Source of the DNA: JAJDXO01 sp965213765
Lineage (GTDB): Bacteria; Pseudomonadota; Alphaproteobacteria; Rhodospirillales; UBA2165
Reading direction: 5' to 3'
DNA length: 64,000 nt
Assembly (NCBI GenBank): GCA_965213765.1
Contig: OZ243926.1
Coordinates: 2,418,001-2,482,000 of the forward strand
A model generated the notes under the pieces. It was not told where the DNA came from. It saw nothing but the letters and a program-made list of their open reading frames with translations, and made no database searches. The translations under genes and the position numbers were made by a program. Shown piece after piece: positions 25,571 through 40,013 of the stretch (positions within the stretch are counted from its first letter, which is position 1; each line of letters starts with the position of its first letter).

Positions 25571-25690
25571 ATGAACCACGACTGGGGTCCGGACATCGAC
25601 CTCGAGGGCGAGACCAACATGCTCGCGGGCCGGTGTTATCCGCCCGCAAATATCAACCCCGCCCCCAATGAATTGCTAGAGCCTCCGTAG
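25571..25690 (+). CDS. Possible 39-residue ORF, divergent from the ring-cleavage operon
   Basis: An ATG at 25571 with GGAGAG ten bases upstream opens a 39-residue frame (starting MNHDWGPDIDLEGE). Its composition looks like protein, but no family is recognised. It could be a small protein or the beginning of a lost gene. The rest of the 25441-25811 spacer shows nothing else. Confidence 0.3.
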   Translation: MNHDWGPDIDLEGETNMLAGRCYPPANINPAPNELLEPP

Positions 25691-25811
25691 AACTGTTTTC
25701 GCGATGATCCGGAAACGCCGCCACAACCAACCACCACCGGAAATGAAACAATAGGGCATTGCCAAAATTTACGATGGTTTGCGAACGACGAACTGAGTTG
25801 AGATTCGCGCC

Positions 25812-26003
25812 CTAATCACTTTCTCCCTCACCGCGCTTAGTAAAGAGAATCTTTTCCAGCGCCTCCTTGTTCAACGATCCGGCCAAGACGGCCATGAAAA
25901 CGGTCACAAGTAAATCAATGTTTGCATCAAAAAGCTGTTGGCGCCCTGTGACGGATGAATAGGCCGCAAGCCCTCCCGCTAATATGCAAATAAATGTATG
26001 CAC
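25812..26003 (-). CDS. Small membrane protein of unknown function
   Basis: A 63-residue protein with two hydrophobic segments (FICILAGGLAAYSSV and IDLLVTVFMAVLAGSL) and a charged tail, probably two transmembrane helices as in holin-like or phage-derived small membrane proteins. A GTG at 26003 with GGGAG seven bases upstream is the likely start; a TTG at 26009 is possible. No neighbour suggests a role. Confidence 0.5.
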   Translation of the reverse strand: MHTFICILAGGLAAYSSVTGRQQLFDANIDLLVTVFMAVLAGSLNKEALEKILFTKRGEGESD

Positions 26004-26009
26004 AACCAA

Positions 26010-26264
26010 ACTCCCTTCGCTGGCAATTCAATTGGTCGGGGACTTCTGTACGCTACGGATCGGAATAGAAGATACCGCCCGTGGTAATATTCAAGAGCGT
26101 TATGGTGAGTCTGCATTGATTGGGGCCGGTTCCGCATCGGGATTTGCAGAGACCGAGCAGCCGCAGGCGGCACCCCATGGCCGCCCGATGACGAGGCGGC
26201 GCAGCTTCGGTTTGAGTTTGAAGAAGCGTTGGAGCGATTAGAGGCGGCCTGATCCGGACTGAGC
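26010..26264. other. Spacer downstream of rpoD
   Basis: No complete gene. A plus-strand frame ending at about 26250 terminates in FEFEEALERLEAA, a helical stretch without an obvious start codon, possibly a remnant. Confidence 0.25.
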
Positions 26265-26270
26265 ACAAAC

Positions 26271-26304
26271 AAAACGGCGCCGCGAGCGATCCCGGCGCCG
26301 TTTT
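26271..26304 (-). terminator. Rho-independent terminator of rpoD
   Basis: A perfect 12-base inverted repeat, AAAACGGCGCCG and CGGCGCCGTTTT, with a ten-base loop begins 20 bases after the rpoD stop. On the minus strand it ends in TTTTGTTTG, a typical terminator tail. Confidence 0.85.
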
Positions 26305-26324
26305 CCTGTTCGTGACGGATGGCG

Positions 26325-28334
<2,010 letters not shown>

Positions 28335-28440
28335 GACTTCCCCGCTTGCTTTCTTATCCTGTCGCCCCGGGGGATCCCGGAGCGTGTTCCCCTGCCGGTC
28401 CCGCGGGCCCGGCCCTAGATGAATGACGATACCGCTGGGA

Positions 28441-30300
28441 CTATGCCGCCGTGCCGGAACCCGTTTCAGCCGGACCGGCGTCCAACCGATCGGTTTCCCT
28501 GACCTGCTGCTGCTTCTTCAATTCCACGAGGCGCTGGAAGTCCGCGTCATTCGGCTCCTTGCCAAGACGTTCTTCCACTGCCTTGATCTCGGCCAGCAGC
28601 CGATCCCGCTGGTAAAGCCTGAGCACTTGGTCCCAGCCTCTACGGGCAATGTCCAATGGTTCGTCCGGCCGGGCGAATGTCGCGTGGTCCAATACCTGTC
28701 GGCTCAAAAGGCCGCCCAATAGCGCTGAAAACCCGGTTTGACATAAGTGGTCATGTAGACCCTGAAAATCAAGGTCGGACCGCTGTTCAAGGGTCTTTAA
28801 GACCTCTTGGCGCAACTTGTCAAGTTCCGGGCTCGTAAAGTCGAGGATTCCCAACTGTTCGCCGATGTCGTCCATCATCTCCGGATGAGAGATCAAAACC
28901 ACCAGAAGAATGCGTTCGCGCAAGGAAATCCGGTCGATTTTGGCGCCTGCACCCGCCGCTTCGTCGATTTGCACCGACTTTGACGCAGGTTTCGTCCCGC
29001 CGGCCGCCGTCGCCGGCCGGGTTTTACGCATTTCCCGCCACAAGCGGTCCTTGAACGTACTGAGATAGTGCCCCCGCACCGTCTCATCGGCGATCTTGAA
29101 CGCCTGGTCCTTGAGTTTCTTCTCGATCCACGCCCGGTCGTCCGGGTCGTTCAACGGCTTGCCCGCCCGTTCCATGCGCCAGATGACCTCCGACAAGGGC
29201 ACCGCCCCGTTCAGCAGGTCCCCCATGGCCTCGTGGCCCCGGGTCTGGATCAGGCTGTCCGGGTCCTGACCGGCGGGCAGGAAGGCAAACCGCAATGTGT
29301 GCCCGGCGTTGAGTATGGGCAGTGCGCGCTCCGCCGCCCGCGACGCCGCCCGCTCGCCCGCATTGTCGCCGTCGAAACACAGGATCGGCTCGCGGGAGAA
29401 CCGCCAGACCAGCTTGATCTGGTCCTCGGTCAACGCCGTGCCCAAAGGCGCCACCGCGGTCTGGAACCCGGCTTGCTGCAGCGCCAGCACGTCGGTGTAG
29501 CCTTCGACGATGACGATGGGGTAGTCCCGGGTGTGCGCCCGGGCCTGATAGAGGCCGTACAGCAGCCGGCCCTTCTGGAACACCGGGGTCTCGGGCGAGT
29601 TGAGATATTTGGGCGCATTGGAGCCGGGGTCGGCATTGATGATGCGCCCGCCGAAGGCGATCACCCGGCCGCGGCCGTCGAAGATCGGGAACATGACCCG
29701 GCCCCGGAACCGGTCGTAGGGCGCCCGTTCTTCGTCGTCGGGCTGGACCACCAGTCCAGCCTCCAGGAGCTTGTCGTCGGTGGTGCCGTCCTTGGTCAGC
29801 GCCGCCTTCAAGGCGCCCCTTCCGTCGGGGGCGAAGCCCAGCCGGTAGGTCTTGATGGTCTCCTCGGTCAGGCCCCGCTCCAAGAGATACTGCAGCGCCC
29901 GCTTGCCCTCGGGCATGCGAAGCTGCTTCTCGAAATACAGGGCGGCGGCTTCCAGCACGTCGTAGAGCCCCTTGGCGCGCTCGCTCCGGGCCCGTTCCTC
30001 CGGTGAATCCTGCGGTACTTCCATGCCGGCTTCCGCCGCCAACCGCTCGACCGCTTCCGGGAACGACAGGTTTTCGGTCTCCATGACGAAGTCGAAGACG
30101 CTGCCGTGGGCCCCGCAGCCGAAGCAGTGATAAAAGCCCTTCTCCTCATTGACCGTGAAGGACGGCGTCTTTTCGTTGTGGAACGGACACAGGCCCGAAT
30201 GCTCGCGGCCCGCGCGCTTCAACGCGACGCGCTTGCCGATCACCGAAACCAGGCCCACGCGCGCCCTGAGCTCGTCCAGAAATTGAGGAGAAAACGCCAT
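28441..30300 (-). CDS. dnaG: DNA primase
   Basis: A 619-residue primase. The N-terminal zinc ribbon shows CPFHNEKTPSF and FYHCFGCGAHG (Cys-His-Cys-Cys ligands). The TOPRIM core has VIVEGYTDVLAL and CFDGDNAGERAA (catalytic acidic residues). The C-terminal helicase-binding domain (about 450-600) completes the family layout. It lays RNA primers for replication. It ends about 105 bases before the rpoD start and is likely co-transcribed with it. Confidence 0.97.
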   Translation of the reverse strand: MAFSPQFLDELRARVGLVSVIGKRVALKRAGREHSGLCPFHNEKTPSFTVNEEKGFYHCFGCGAHGSVFDFVMETENLSFPEAVERLAAEAGMEVPQDSPEERARSERAKGLYDVLEAAALYFEKQLRMPEGKRALQYLLERGLTEETIKTYRLGFAPDGRGALKAALTKDGTTDDKLLEAGLVVQPDDEERAPYDRFRGRVMFPIFDGRGRVIAFGGRIINADPGSNAPKYLNSPETPVFQKGRLLYGLYQARAHTRDYPIVIVEGYTDVLALQQAGFQTAVAPLGTALTEDQIKLVWRFSREPILCFDGDNAGERAASRAAERALPILNAGHTLRFAFLPAGQDPDSLIQTRGHEAMGDLLNGAVPLSEVIWRMERAGKPLNDPDDRAWIEKKLKDQAFKIADETVRGHYLSTFKDRLWREMRKTRPATAAGGTKPASKSVQIDEAAGAGAKIDRISLRERILLVVLISHPEMMDDIGEQLGILDFTSPELDKLRQEVLKTLEQRSDLDFQGLHDHLCQTGFSALLGGLLSRQVLDHATFARPDEPLDIARRGWDQVLRLYQRDRLLAEIKAVEERLGKEPNDADFQRLVELKKQQQVRETDRLDAGPAETGSGTAA

Positions 30301-30547
30301 GGCGGTTTTATAGCAGGCGCCAATCCCCGCGTACGCGCGAGTTACGAGTTATCCCCGTGTTCCTTGCGATTCACAGGGGGTGGCGACAAATCGCCGGATC
30401 ATGAATTTGCCGAATCACCCCCCCCCAACCCGTTCTCTTATTGGCCGTCCCCCTTCCAGCCTTCGCAGCCGAAGGCTGCATCGGCGTCGCGGAACCGTAA
30501 TCCGAATCCGGTTTTCCTCTGGAAGCCGGGCGGACACGGAGGCCCCC

Positions 30548-31003
30548 TCACCCCAGCTTTTTCTTGACGATGCCGCTGGCTTTACCGAAGTCCATCCGGC
30601 CGGCGTATTTTTCTTTCAGCGCGCCCATCACCTGACCCATCTCCTTGATCGAGCTGGCGCCCACTTCGTCGATGACGCCCTGGACGGCCTCGGCCACATC
30701 CGCTTCGGAGAGTTGTTCGGGGAGGAACCGCTCAATGATTTCGATTTCCGCCTGCTCCTTGTCGGCCAGTTCGGCGCGGTTGCCGTCCTTGTAAAGCTGG
30801 ATGGCTTCCCGGCGCTGCTTGATCATACTCTGCAGCAGGCGGAGGATGGCGTCGTCGTCGATCCCCTCCTGGTTGCCCTTGGACCGGTCGGCAATGTCCC
30901 GGTCCTTGAGCGCCGCCAGGATCAGGCGGCAGGTCGAGGTCGCCACCACATCCTTCGACTTCATGGAATCCTTGAGGGTGTCGTTGATCTGAGCCCTGAG
31001 CAT
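30548..31003 (-). CDS. GatB/YqeY domain protein
   Basis: A 151-residue protein starting MLRAQINDTLKDSMKSKDVV; the family's DDAILRLLQSMIKQRREAIQ and GQVMGALKEKYAGRMDFGKA segments are present and the length is typical. It shares a fold with the tail domain of the amidotransferase GatB and may bind tRNA; its exact role is not established. The ATG at 31003 is preferred over an upstream in-frame codon at 31048, as it begins the conserved helix. It is divergent from carA. Confidence 0.9.
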   Translation of the reverse strand: MLRAQINDTLKDSMKSKDVVATSTCRLILAALKDRDIADRSKGNQEGIDDDAILRLLQSMIKQRREAIQLYKDGNRAELADKEQAEIEIIERFLPEQLSEADVAEAVQGVIDEVGASSIKEMGQVMGALKEKYAGRMDFGKASGIVKKKLG

Positions 31004-31122
31004 GGGGGCAGTCTTTTCGCTGTTGCGGAAGGGCGAGACACTAGCCAAAAAGCGGAACCGGAGTCAAATCCCATGCAAAATATAAGTATTTGATATTAAA
31101 CGTTTTTTTCGGCGCTTTTTTC

Positions 31123-31151
31123 TTGACGGCAATGGCTTCAATGCTTTAAGC
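31123..31151 (+). promoter_or_regulatory. Possible sigma-70 promoter for carA
   Basis: TTGACG (31123-31128) is followed after 17 bases by TTTAAG (31146-31151), in an A/T-rich tract between the divergent yqeY-like and carA genes. The -10 match is partial. The remaining spacer up to the carA start shows no leader ORF that I recognise. Confidence 0.35.
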
Positions 31152-31323
31152 AACGCTTCCAGCCGTGATGTGACGGCGGGGGCGCCCAGTATCTCGTTTC
31201 CGGCAAACCAGCGCCGGGCCCGGTCCGCCAGACCGCCCGATCCACAGCCATAGATAGACCGCTGATTCCGTTACCGTTTCCGGTACCGGACCAGCCCAAA
31301 GACGCGAGAGAGACCGCCTGAGA

Positions 31324-32553
31324 ATGCCGCCTGCCGACGGTCAGGCCGCGCCCCAAGGAAGCGGCGCGCCCACCAGCACAAGTACGCCCGATGGCCCCCC
31401 CGACGGCGCCGATGCGGCATTGATTCTTTCCGACGGCACGGTGTTCTGGGGAAGCGGCCTCGGCGCCAAGACCTCCAACGTCGGCGAAGTGTGCTTCAAC
31501 ACCTCGATCACCGGCTATCAGGAAATCCTCACCGATCCCTCCTACGCCGGGCAGATCATCACCTTCACCTTCCCCCACATCGGCAACGTGGGCACCAACC
31601 CGGAAGACATCGAGACGGTGACCCCGGCGGCCCGGGGCTGCGTGCTCCGTGCCGACATCACCGGGCCCGCCAACTTCCGGGCGACCCGTCATCTGGACGA
31701 GTGGCTCAAGTCCCACGGCCTCCCCGGCATCGCCGGGATCGATACCAGGGCGCTGACCCGCAAGATCCGGGAGGCGGGCTTCTTCAACGGCACGGTGGTG
31801 AACGGCCAGGGAAACGGCCAGGGCAACAGTAACGACATCGACGTGGCGGCGGCGCTTGCCGAAGCCCGGGCATGGCCCGGCCTCGACGGCATGGACCTCG
31901 CCAAGACCGTCACCTGCGGCCAGACCTATCAGTGGGAGGAGAGCACCTGGGCGTTGGGCCGGGGCTACGGCACCTTGGACAAACCCAATCATCACGTGGT
32001 CGCCGTCGATTTCGGCGCCAAACGCAACATCCTCCGCTGCCTCACCGCCGCCGGGTGCCGTGTGACCGTGGTGCCGGCGACCGCCACCGCCGAGGACGTA
32101 TTGGGCCACAAGCCGGACGGGGTGTTCCTCTCCAACGGCCCGGGCGACCCGGCGGCCACCGGTGAATACGCGGTGCCGATGATCCGGCAAGTGGTGGAGA
32201 GCGGAACACCCGTGTTCGGTATCTGCCTCGGCCATCAGATGCTGGCGCTTTCATTGGGATGCAAGACGGAGAAAATGCATCACGGCCACCGGGGCGCCAA
32301 TCACCCGGTGAAAGACCTGGAGACCGGGAGTGTCGAGATCACCAGCCAGAACCACGGCTTCGTGGTGGTGCGCGACTCGCTCCCCGATGGCGTGGTCGAG
32401 ACCCACACGTCCCTGTTCGACGGCACCCTCGAAGGAATCCGCCTCGACGGCAGGCCCGTATTCAGCGTCCAGCACCACCCGGAAGCCTCGCCGGGTCCCC
32501 AGGACAGCCACCACCTCTTCGATAGGTTCGTGAAATTCATGGAGGGGACTTAG
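31324..32553 (+). CDS. carA: Carbamoyl-phosphate synthase small (glutaminase) subunit
   Basis: A 409-residue protein that hydrolyses glutamine and passes ammonia to CarB. The N-terminal CarA-specific domain contains SNVGEVCFNTSITGYQEILT. The class I amidotransferase domain shows FLSNGPGDP, the nucleophile Cys in GICLGHQ, and the catalytic His/Glu in SVQHHPEASPGP. About 30 extra, low-complexity residues at the N-terminus (Pro/Ser/Thr/Gly) precede the domain, so a later start is conceivable. carB does not follow directly: a foreign-looking gene is in between. Confidence 0.95.
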   Translation: MPPADGQAAPQGSGAPTSTSTPDGPPDGADAALILSDGTVFWGSGLGAKTSNVGEVCFNTSITGYQEILTDPSYAGQIITFTFPHIGNVGTNPEDIETVTPAARGCVLRADITGPANFRATRHLDEWLKSHGLPGIAGIDTRALTRKIREAGFFNGTVVNGQGNGQGNSNDIDVAAALAEARAWPGLDGMDLAKTVTCGQTYQWEESTWALGRGYGTLDKPNHHVVAVDFGAKRNILRCLTAAGCRVTVVPATATAEDVLGHKPDGVFLSNGPGDPAATGEYAVPMIRQVVESGTPVFGICLGHQMLALSLGCKTEKMHHGHRGANHPVKDLETGSVEITSQNHGFVVVRDSLPDGVVETHTSLFDGTLEGIRLDGRPVFSVQHHPEASPGPQDSHHLFDRFVKFMEGT

Positions 32554-33339
32554 ATGATTCCCTCAGATGAATTCGCACAGAGGTATCTAGTTGATATTGC
32601 GCGCTTCTACATGGACATCGAGGGTCCGAATTCCGACGTAGGGGGCAACTTCTCTCATGAAGATGTGATGCGTCAGTTATTTAATTCGCCATTGTTGGAT
32701 TTGTTGAACGCTGATGACGTCTCGCAGTTACTCGGTCTGATGATTGAGAAAGATTTAATTGTCGAGCATCCGGACCTATTCGCAGGATCATTTTACGAGG
32801 TAAAAGAAGGCTATCTTGCGCAGTACGATGATGAACGTGACAGAAAGAAAACAGTCCTGTGGCATTGTCACAACTTTGGTGATGAGTGGGCGCAAAAAGC
32901 GTTGGCTGGAATATTTTCCGACGCGGATTTGGACGAAGAGCCGGGAACCCACGAAAAATTTGACTCAAATGACGCATCCAGCAAATGGGATGACGCTGTC
33001 TGGGATGAATCAGCCTCGCCTGATCAATGGGAACCCCTGCCACTCGAACGCTCTGGACCTGACTACGAGGCTGCGCTGGAGATGACGGAGGCCGCGTATG
33101 CCGAGATTAGCGGGAATAACGGCTACGCAGAGTCCGAACCGGAAGAGCGGGAAAGAATCGTTTGGAGTCTGTCTGAAGCTGTTAGGCAAATGCGCGAGGG
33201 AATGCCTAGCCGGGATCAAATCCTCGTCATGGCGGTCAAGCCGCTCAAATATATCGCTGAGAAATTTTCAGGTGCCTCAATGGGTGAAGCCGCCAAGGCT
33301 GCGGTCAAGGCAATTTGGGCCTGGCTCGGCGGCGGGTAG
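32554..33339 (+). CDS. Unknown protein encoded between carA and carB
   Basis: A 261-residue acidic protein that I do not recognise. It starts with ATG directly after the carA stop codon and ends 22 bases before carB, in the same direction. The N-terminal ~90 residues are helical (LVDIARFYMDIEGP, LLGLMIEKDLIVEHP) and could be a winged-helix-like fold; residues ~120-185 are rich in D, E, S and W; the C-terminus (KPLKYIAEKFSGASMGEAA ... AIWAWLGGG) is a hydrophobic or amphipathic helix. Base composition is markedly lower in GC than carA and carB. It looks like a later insertion that keeps the operon reading through. No function is proposed. Confidence 0.75.
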   Translation: MIPSDEFAQRYLVDIARFYMDIEGPNSDVGGNFSHEDVMRQLFNSPLLDLLNADDVSQLLGLMIEKDLIVEHPDLFAGSFYEVKEGYLAQYDDERDRKKTVLWHCHNFGDEWAQKALAGIFSDADLDEEPGTHEKFDSNDASSKWDDAVWDESASPDQWEPLPLERSGPDYEAALEMTEAAYAEISGNNGYAESEPEERERIVWSLSEAVRQMREGMPSRDQILVMAVKPLKYIAEKFSGASMGEAAKAAVKAIWAWLGGG

Positions 33340-33361
33340 ATGAGAGTTCTAGTGGAATTTA

Positions 33362-36616
<3,255 letters not shown>

Positions 36617-36716
36617 TCGTCGCTTCTTCCTGACATTCAAAATGTCCACCCGTGGCGAGGGGCCGCGGGGAGAGAGGCGTTTTGAGTCCTCTATGCGTTG
36701 AGACGGAAGACGAAAG

Positions 36717-37190
36717 ATGGAAAGGATACCGATGACCAGGAACGGCTTGGATGCGCTGGAAGGCGAATTCAGGCGGCTTCGGTCCGAGGAGCGCCCGGCG
36801 ATCATCAAGGCGATCGAAGCGGCGCGGGAACACGGCGATCTGTCGGAGAACGCGGAATATCACGCGGCCCGCGAGCGCCAGAGCTTCGTCGAGGGCCGGC
36901 TGGCCGAACTGGAAGACGTCATTTCGCGGGCCGACGTGATCGACCCGTCGACCCTCTCCGGCGACACGGTGCGCTTCGGCGCGACGGTGCACATCGTCGA
37001 CGAGGATACCGACGAGGAGCAGACCTTTCAGATCGTCGGCACACACGAGGCGGATGCGTCCGCCGGCCGGCTGTCGATCACCTCGCCGTTGGCGCGCGGC
37101 CTGATCGGCAAGAGCTTGGGCGATTCAGCGGAAGTCACCGCGCCCCGCGGCTCCAAGTCCTACGAAATTCTCAAGGTTGAATATAAGTAG
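36717..37190 (+). CDS. greA: Transcription elongation factor GreA
   Basis: A 157-residue protein with the N-terminal coiled coil (IPMTRNGLDALEGEFRRL, RPAIIKAIEAAREHGDLSEN) bearing the acidic tip residues that activate RNA cleavage in backtracked polymerase, and the C-terminal FKBP-like domain (SPLARGLIGKSLGDSAEV). The ATG at 36717 gives the usual MxxxPMT start. It follows carB by 100 bases, an order common in Alphaproteobacteria. Confidence 0.95.
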   Translation: MERIPMTRNGLDALEGEFRRLRSEERPAIIKAIEAAREHGDLSENAEYHAARERQSFVEGRLAELEDVISRADVIDPSTLSGDTVRFGATVHIVDEDTDEEQTFQIVGTHEADASAGRLSITSPLARGLIGKSLGDSAEVTAPRGSKSYEILKVEYK

Positions 37191-37193
37191 CGC

Positions 37194-37700
37194 CTAGCCG
37201 GCGGCTTCGGCGGACCCGGCCTCAGCGGCTTCGTCCTCGACCGGTACTCCCGGCAGGTCCTTCGAAGTGCGGATGGTCTCGAAGGTGGAGACCGTCGAGA
37301 CGTGGTCGGCGGAGGTGAGCCGCATGGTCAGGTCGTCCCGGTGCTCCTTGTCCCGGGCGACGATCTTCAACAGGAAATCGCCGCCGCCCCGGATCATATG
37401 GGTCTCCCGGATCTCCGGCCAGCCGGCGGTCATCTCCTCAAAGGCCCGCAGCACGTCCTGGGACTGGCTGTCGAGACCGACGAGGGCGAAGAACATTTCC
37501 TTCAGGCCGAGCAGCGCCGGCTCCAACTCCGCGTGATAACCGCGGATGTAACCCGCTTCTTCCAGGGCCCGGACACGGCGCAGGCACGGCGGAGCCGAAA
37601 TCCCGACCCGTTTGGCCAACTCGACATTGGTCATGCGGCCGTCGGCCTGTAGATCGCCGAGTATTTTACGGTCGACTTGGTCGAGCTTGACCCGCGACAT
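37194..37700 (-). CDS. Lrp/AsnC-family transcriptional regulator
   Basis: A 168-residue regulator: N-terminal helix-turn-helix (LDQVDRKILGDLQADGRMTN, RVGISAPPCLRRVRALEEAG) and the C-terminal RAM effector domain (VRAFEEMTAGWPEIRETHMI region). A short Ala/Glu-rich tail follows. Such proteins sense amino acids. Convergent with greA, stops three bases apart; it is divergent from trxB across a 274-base spacer, which could hold its target. Confidence 0.92.
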   Translation of the reverse strand: MSRVKLDQVDRKILGDLQADGRMTNVELAKRVGISAPPCLRRVRALEEAGYIRGYHAELEPALLGLKEMFFALVGLDSQSQDVLRAFEEMTAGWPEIRETHMIRGGGDFLLKIVARDKEHRDDLTMRLTSADHVSTVSTFETIRTSKDLPGVPVEDEAAEAGSAEAAG

Positions 37701-37974
37701 CTACTGCTGCTCCCTGGTCACCGTTGAGAAATTCGTTGGAAATTTTGACTCGGTGACGTGAGAGTAATTTTATTACCCGCGCGGCTGCCGCGCAATAATA
37801 TTCCAAAAATGTTGGCGCACCGATTCGACCGGCCACATACCGGACAGTGCGCCGACGACCGCTATTTTACCGGCGCGCTCCCTTGCGGACGGGTGGGGCC
37901 CTTTCTATTTTAGGGCCGTAATTCAGGTCCGGGGGAACCTCGCCGTCGGACAACCCTGTTTGATTGGAACCGCC

Positions 37975-38946
37975 ATGCCCGAACACATCCACAACAAAGT
38001 CATGATCCTGGGCTCCGGCGCCGCCGGCCTGACCGCGGCCATCTATACCGCCCGGGCCAGTTTGGAGCCGGTGCTGATCCACGGCATGCAGCCGGGCGGT
38101 CAGATGACCATCACCACCGATGTGGAGAACTATCCCGGCTTCGCCGATGTCGTCCAGGGCCCGTGGTTGATGGAACAGATGCAGGCCCAGGCCGAGAATG
38201 TCGGGACCCGGATGATGGCCGATACGATCGTCGAAGCCGATCTCGGCCGGCGGCCGTTCCGCATGGTCGGCGATTCCGGCACCGTCTATACGTGCGATAC
38301 GCTGATTGTCTCCACCGGGGCCGAAGCCAAATGGCTGGGGCTCGACAGCGAGCAGTCGTTCATGGGATTTGGCGTCTCGGCCTGCGCGACCTGCGACGGC
38401 TTTTTCTTCAAGGAAAAGGAGGTCTTGGTGGTCGGCGGCGGCAATACCGCGGTCGAGGAAGCGCTATATCTCTCCAACCTGGCGAGCAAGGTGACCCTGA
38501 TCCACCGCCGCGACGAGCTTCGCGCCGAGAAAATCCTCCAGACCCGGCTGCTCAACCACGACAAGATCGAGATACTCTGGCATACGGTGCTTGAGGAGGT
38601 CACCGGCAACACCGACGGCATGGCGCCCGAAGTCACCGGGGTGAAGGTCAAGAACGTCAAGACCGGCGAGGTGAGCGAGCTTACCCTCGACGGCGTCTTC
38701 ATCGCCATCGGCCACAAGCCGAATACCGACCTGTTCGGCGGCCAGTTGGACATGGACGGCGAGGGCTACCTGATTACGGCGCCTGATTCGACCGCTACCA
38801 ATGTGCCCGGCGTGTTCGCCGCCGGTGACGTGCAGGACAATACCTATCGCCAAGCGGTCACCGCGGCCGGGACGGGCTGCATGGCTGCCCTCGAGACGGA
38901 GAAATTCCTCGCCGAACAAGAAGCGGTTGCCGACGCCGCCGAATAA
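37975..38946 (+). CDS. trxB: Thioredoxin reductase
   Basis: A 323-residue flavoprotein: FAD-binding MILGSGAAGLTAAIY at the start, redox-active CATC in SACATCDGFFF, NADPH-binding VVGGGNTAVEEALY, and GVFAAGDVQDNTYRQA near the end. It passes electrons from NADPH to thioredoxin. The ATG at 37975 is chosen over TTG 37960 since it opens directly into the conserved domain. A lysR gene starts 52 bases later. Confidence 0.95.
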   Translation: MPEHIHNKVMILGSGAAGLTAAIYTARASLEPVLIHGMQPGGQMTITTDVENYPGFADVVQGPWLMEQMQAQAENVGTRMMADTIVEADLGRRPFRMVGDSGTVYTCDTLIVSTGAEAKWLGLDSEQSFMGFGVSACATCDGFFFKEKEVLVVGGGNTAVEEALYLSNLASKVTLIHRRDELRAEKILQTRLLNHDKIEILWHTVLEEVTGNTDGMAPEVTGVKVKNVKTGEVSELTLDGVFIAIGHKPNTDLFGGQLDMDGEGYLITAPDSTATNVPGVFAAGDVQDNTYRQAVTAAGTGCMAALETEKFLAEQEAVADAAE

Positions 38947-38998
38947 GCGCTATTCCTGAGCGTCAATTCTCAACCGTTCGGAACGAGGCTCCAACGCC

Positions 38999-39901
38999 AT
39001 GTCGATGGACTGGGATAAGCTGCGGATTTTTCATGCGGTGGCCGAAGCCGGCAGCTTCACCCATGCCGGCGAAACGCTAAATCTCAGTCAATCGGCGATC
39101 AGCCGCCAGATCAGCGCCCTCGAACGCGGCCTCAATGTGCCGTTGTTCCACCGCCACGCCCGGGGGCTGATCCTTACCGAGCAGGGGGAGGATCTCTATC
39201 TGACCGCCCACGACGTGTTCCACAAGCTGGCCATGTCGGAAGCCCGGCTGACCGACTCCCGGGAGCAGCCGGCGGGCACTCTCAAAATCGCCACGACCGT
39301 CGGCTTCGGCTCCGTATGGCTGACCCCGCGGATTCGGGAATTCGTCGATCTCTACCCGGACATCGAAGTCAGCATCGTCCTGACCTACTCGGAATTCGAC
39401 CTTTCCATGCGCGAAGCGGACGTCGCCATCGAACTCACGCCACCGACCCACCCCGAGCTCATCCAGCGCCATCTGATGACCATCAACCACTACGTTTACG
39501 CGACGCCCGACTACCTCAAGGCCCACGGGATGCCGCAGACGCCGGAGGATCTCGACAAACACAAACTTATCACATTCGGCCAGGAGGTTGGCGATCAGCG
39601 GGAGCTGCTGCCGACCCTCAATTTCCTCCTTGATGCCGGTGCAAACCCAAAAAAGCCGCGCCGCCCGGTGCTGCAGGTGAATAATATTTACGGAATCTAC
39701 CGAGCGGTCCTGTCGGGTCTCGGCATGGGCGCCCTGCCCAACTACTTCGATGAAGGCTCGGCCAATCTGGTCCGGGTGCTGCCGGAACTGCAAAGCCCGG
39801 CGACCGAGGCCTATTTCGTCTATCCCGAGGAGCTGCGCCAGTCGGCCAGAATCGCGGTATTCCGCGATTTCTTGATCCGGAAGGTCATGGAATCCCGCTG
39901 A
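38999..39901 (+). CDS. LysR-family transcriptional regulator
   Basis: A 300-residue protein with the typical N-terminal winged helix (FHAVAEAGSFTHAGETLNLS, QSAISRQISALERGLNVPLF) and a periplasmic-binding-like effector domain (about 90-295). The gene follows trxB in the same direction, a frequent alphaproteobacterial pair. The effector is unknown. Confidence 0.93.
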   Translation: MSMDWDKLRIFHAVAEAGSFTHAGETLNLSQSAISRQISALERGLNVPLFHRHARGLILTEQGEDLYLTAHDVFHKLAMSEARLTDSREQPAGTLKIATTVGFGSVWLTPRIREFVDLYPDIEVSIVLTYSEFDLSMREADVAIELTPPTHPELIQRHLMTINHYVYATPDYLKAHGMPQTPEDLDKHKLITFGQEVGDQRELLPTLNFLLDAGANPKKPRRPVLQVNNIYGIYRAVLSGLGMGALPNYFDEGSANLVRVLPELQSPATEAYFVYPEELRQSARIAVFRDFLIRKVMESR

Positions 39902-40013
39902 TTGGACTCCCAATTCAGGGAACTTTTGCAGGAATTTGACAAGCCATGCATGTCGTGCATGGCAAATGTGCGGTAATCACACTGGCGATTTTGCAATGCA
40001 ACAACTACTTTTC

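Noticed and set aside
31138..32235. 365-codon minus-strand frame opposite carA
   Set aside because: CarA motifs are clear on the plus strand; the antisense product is low-complexity and has no domain.
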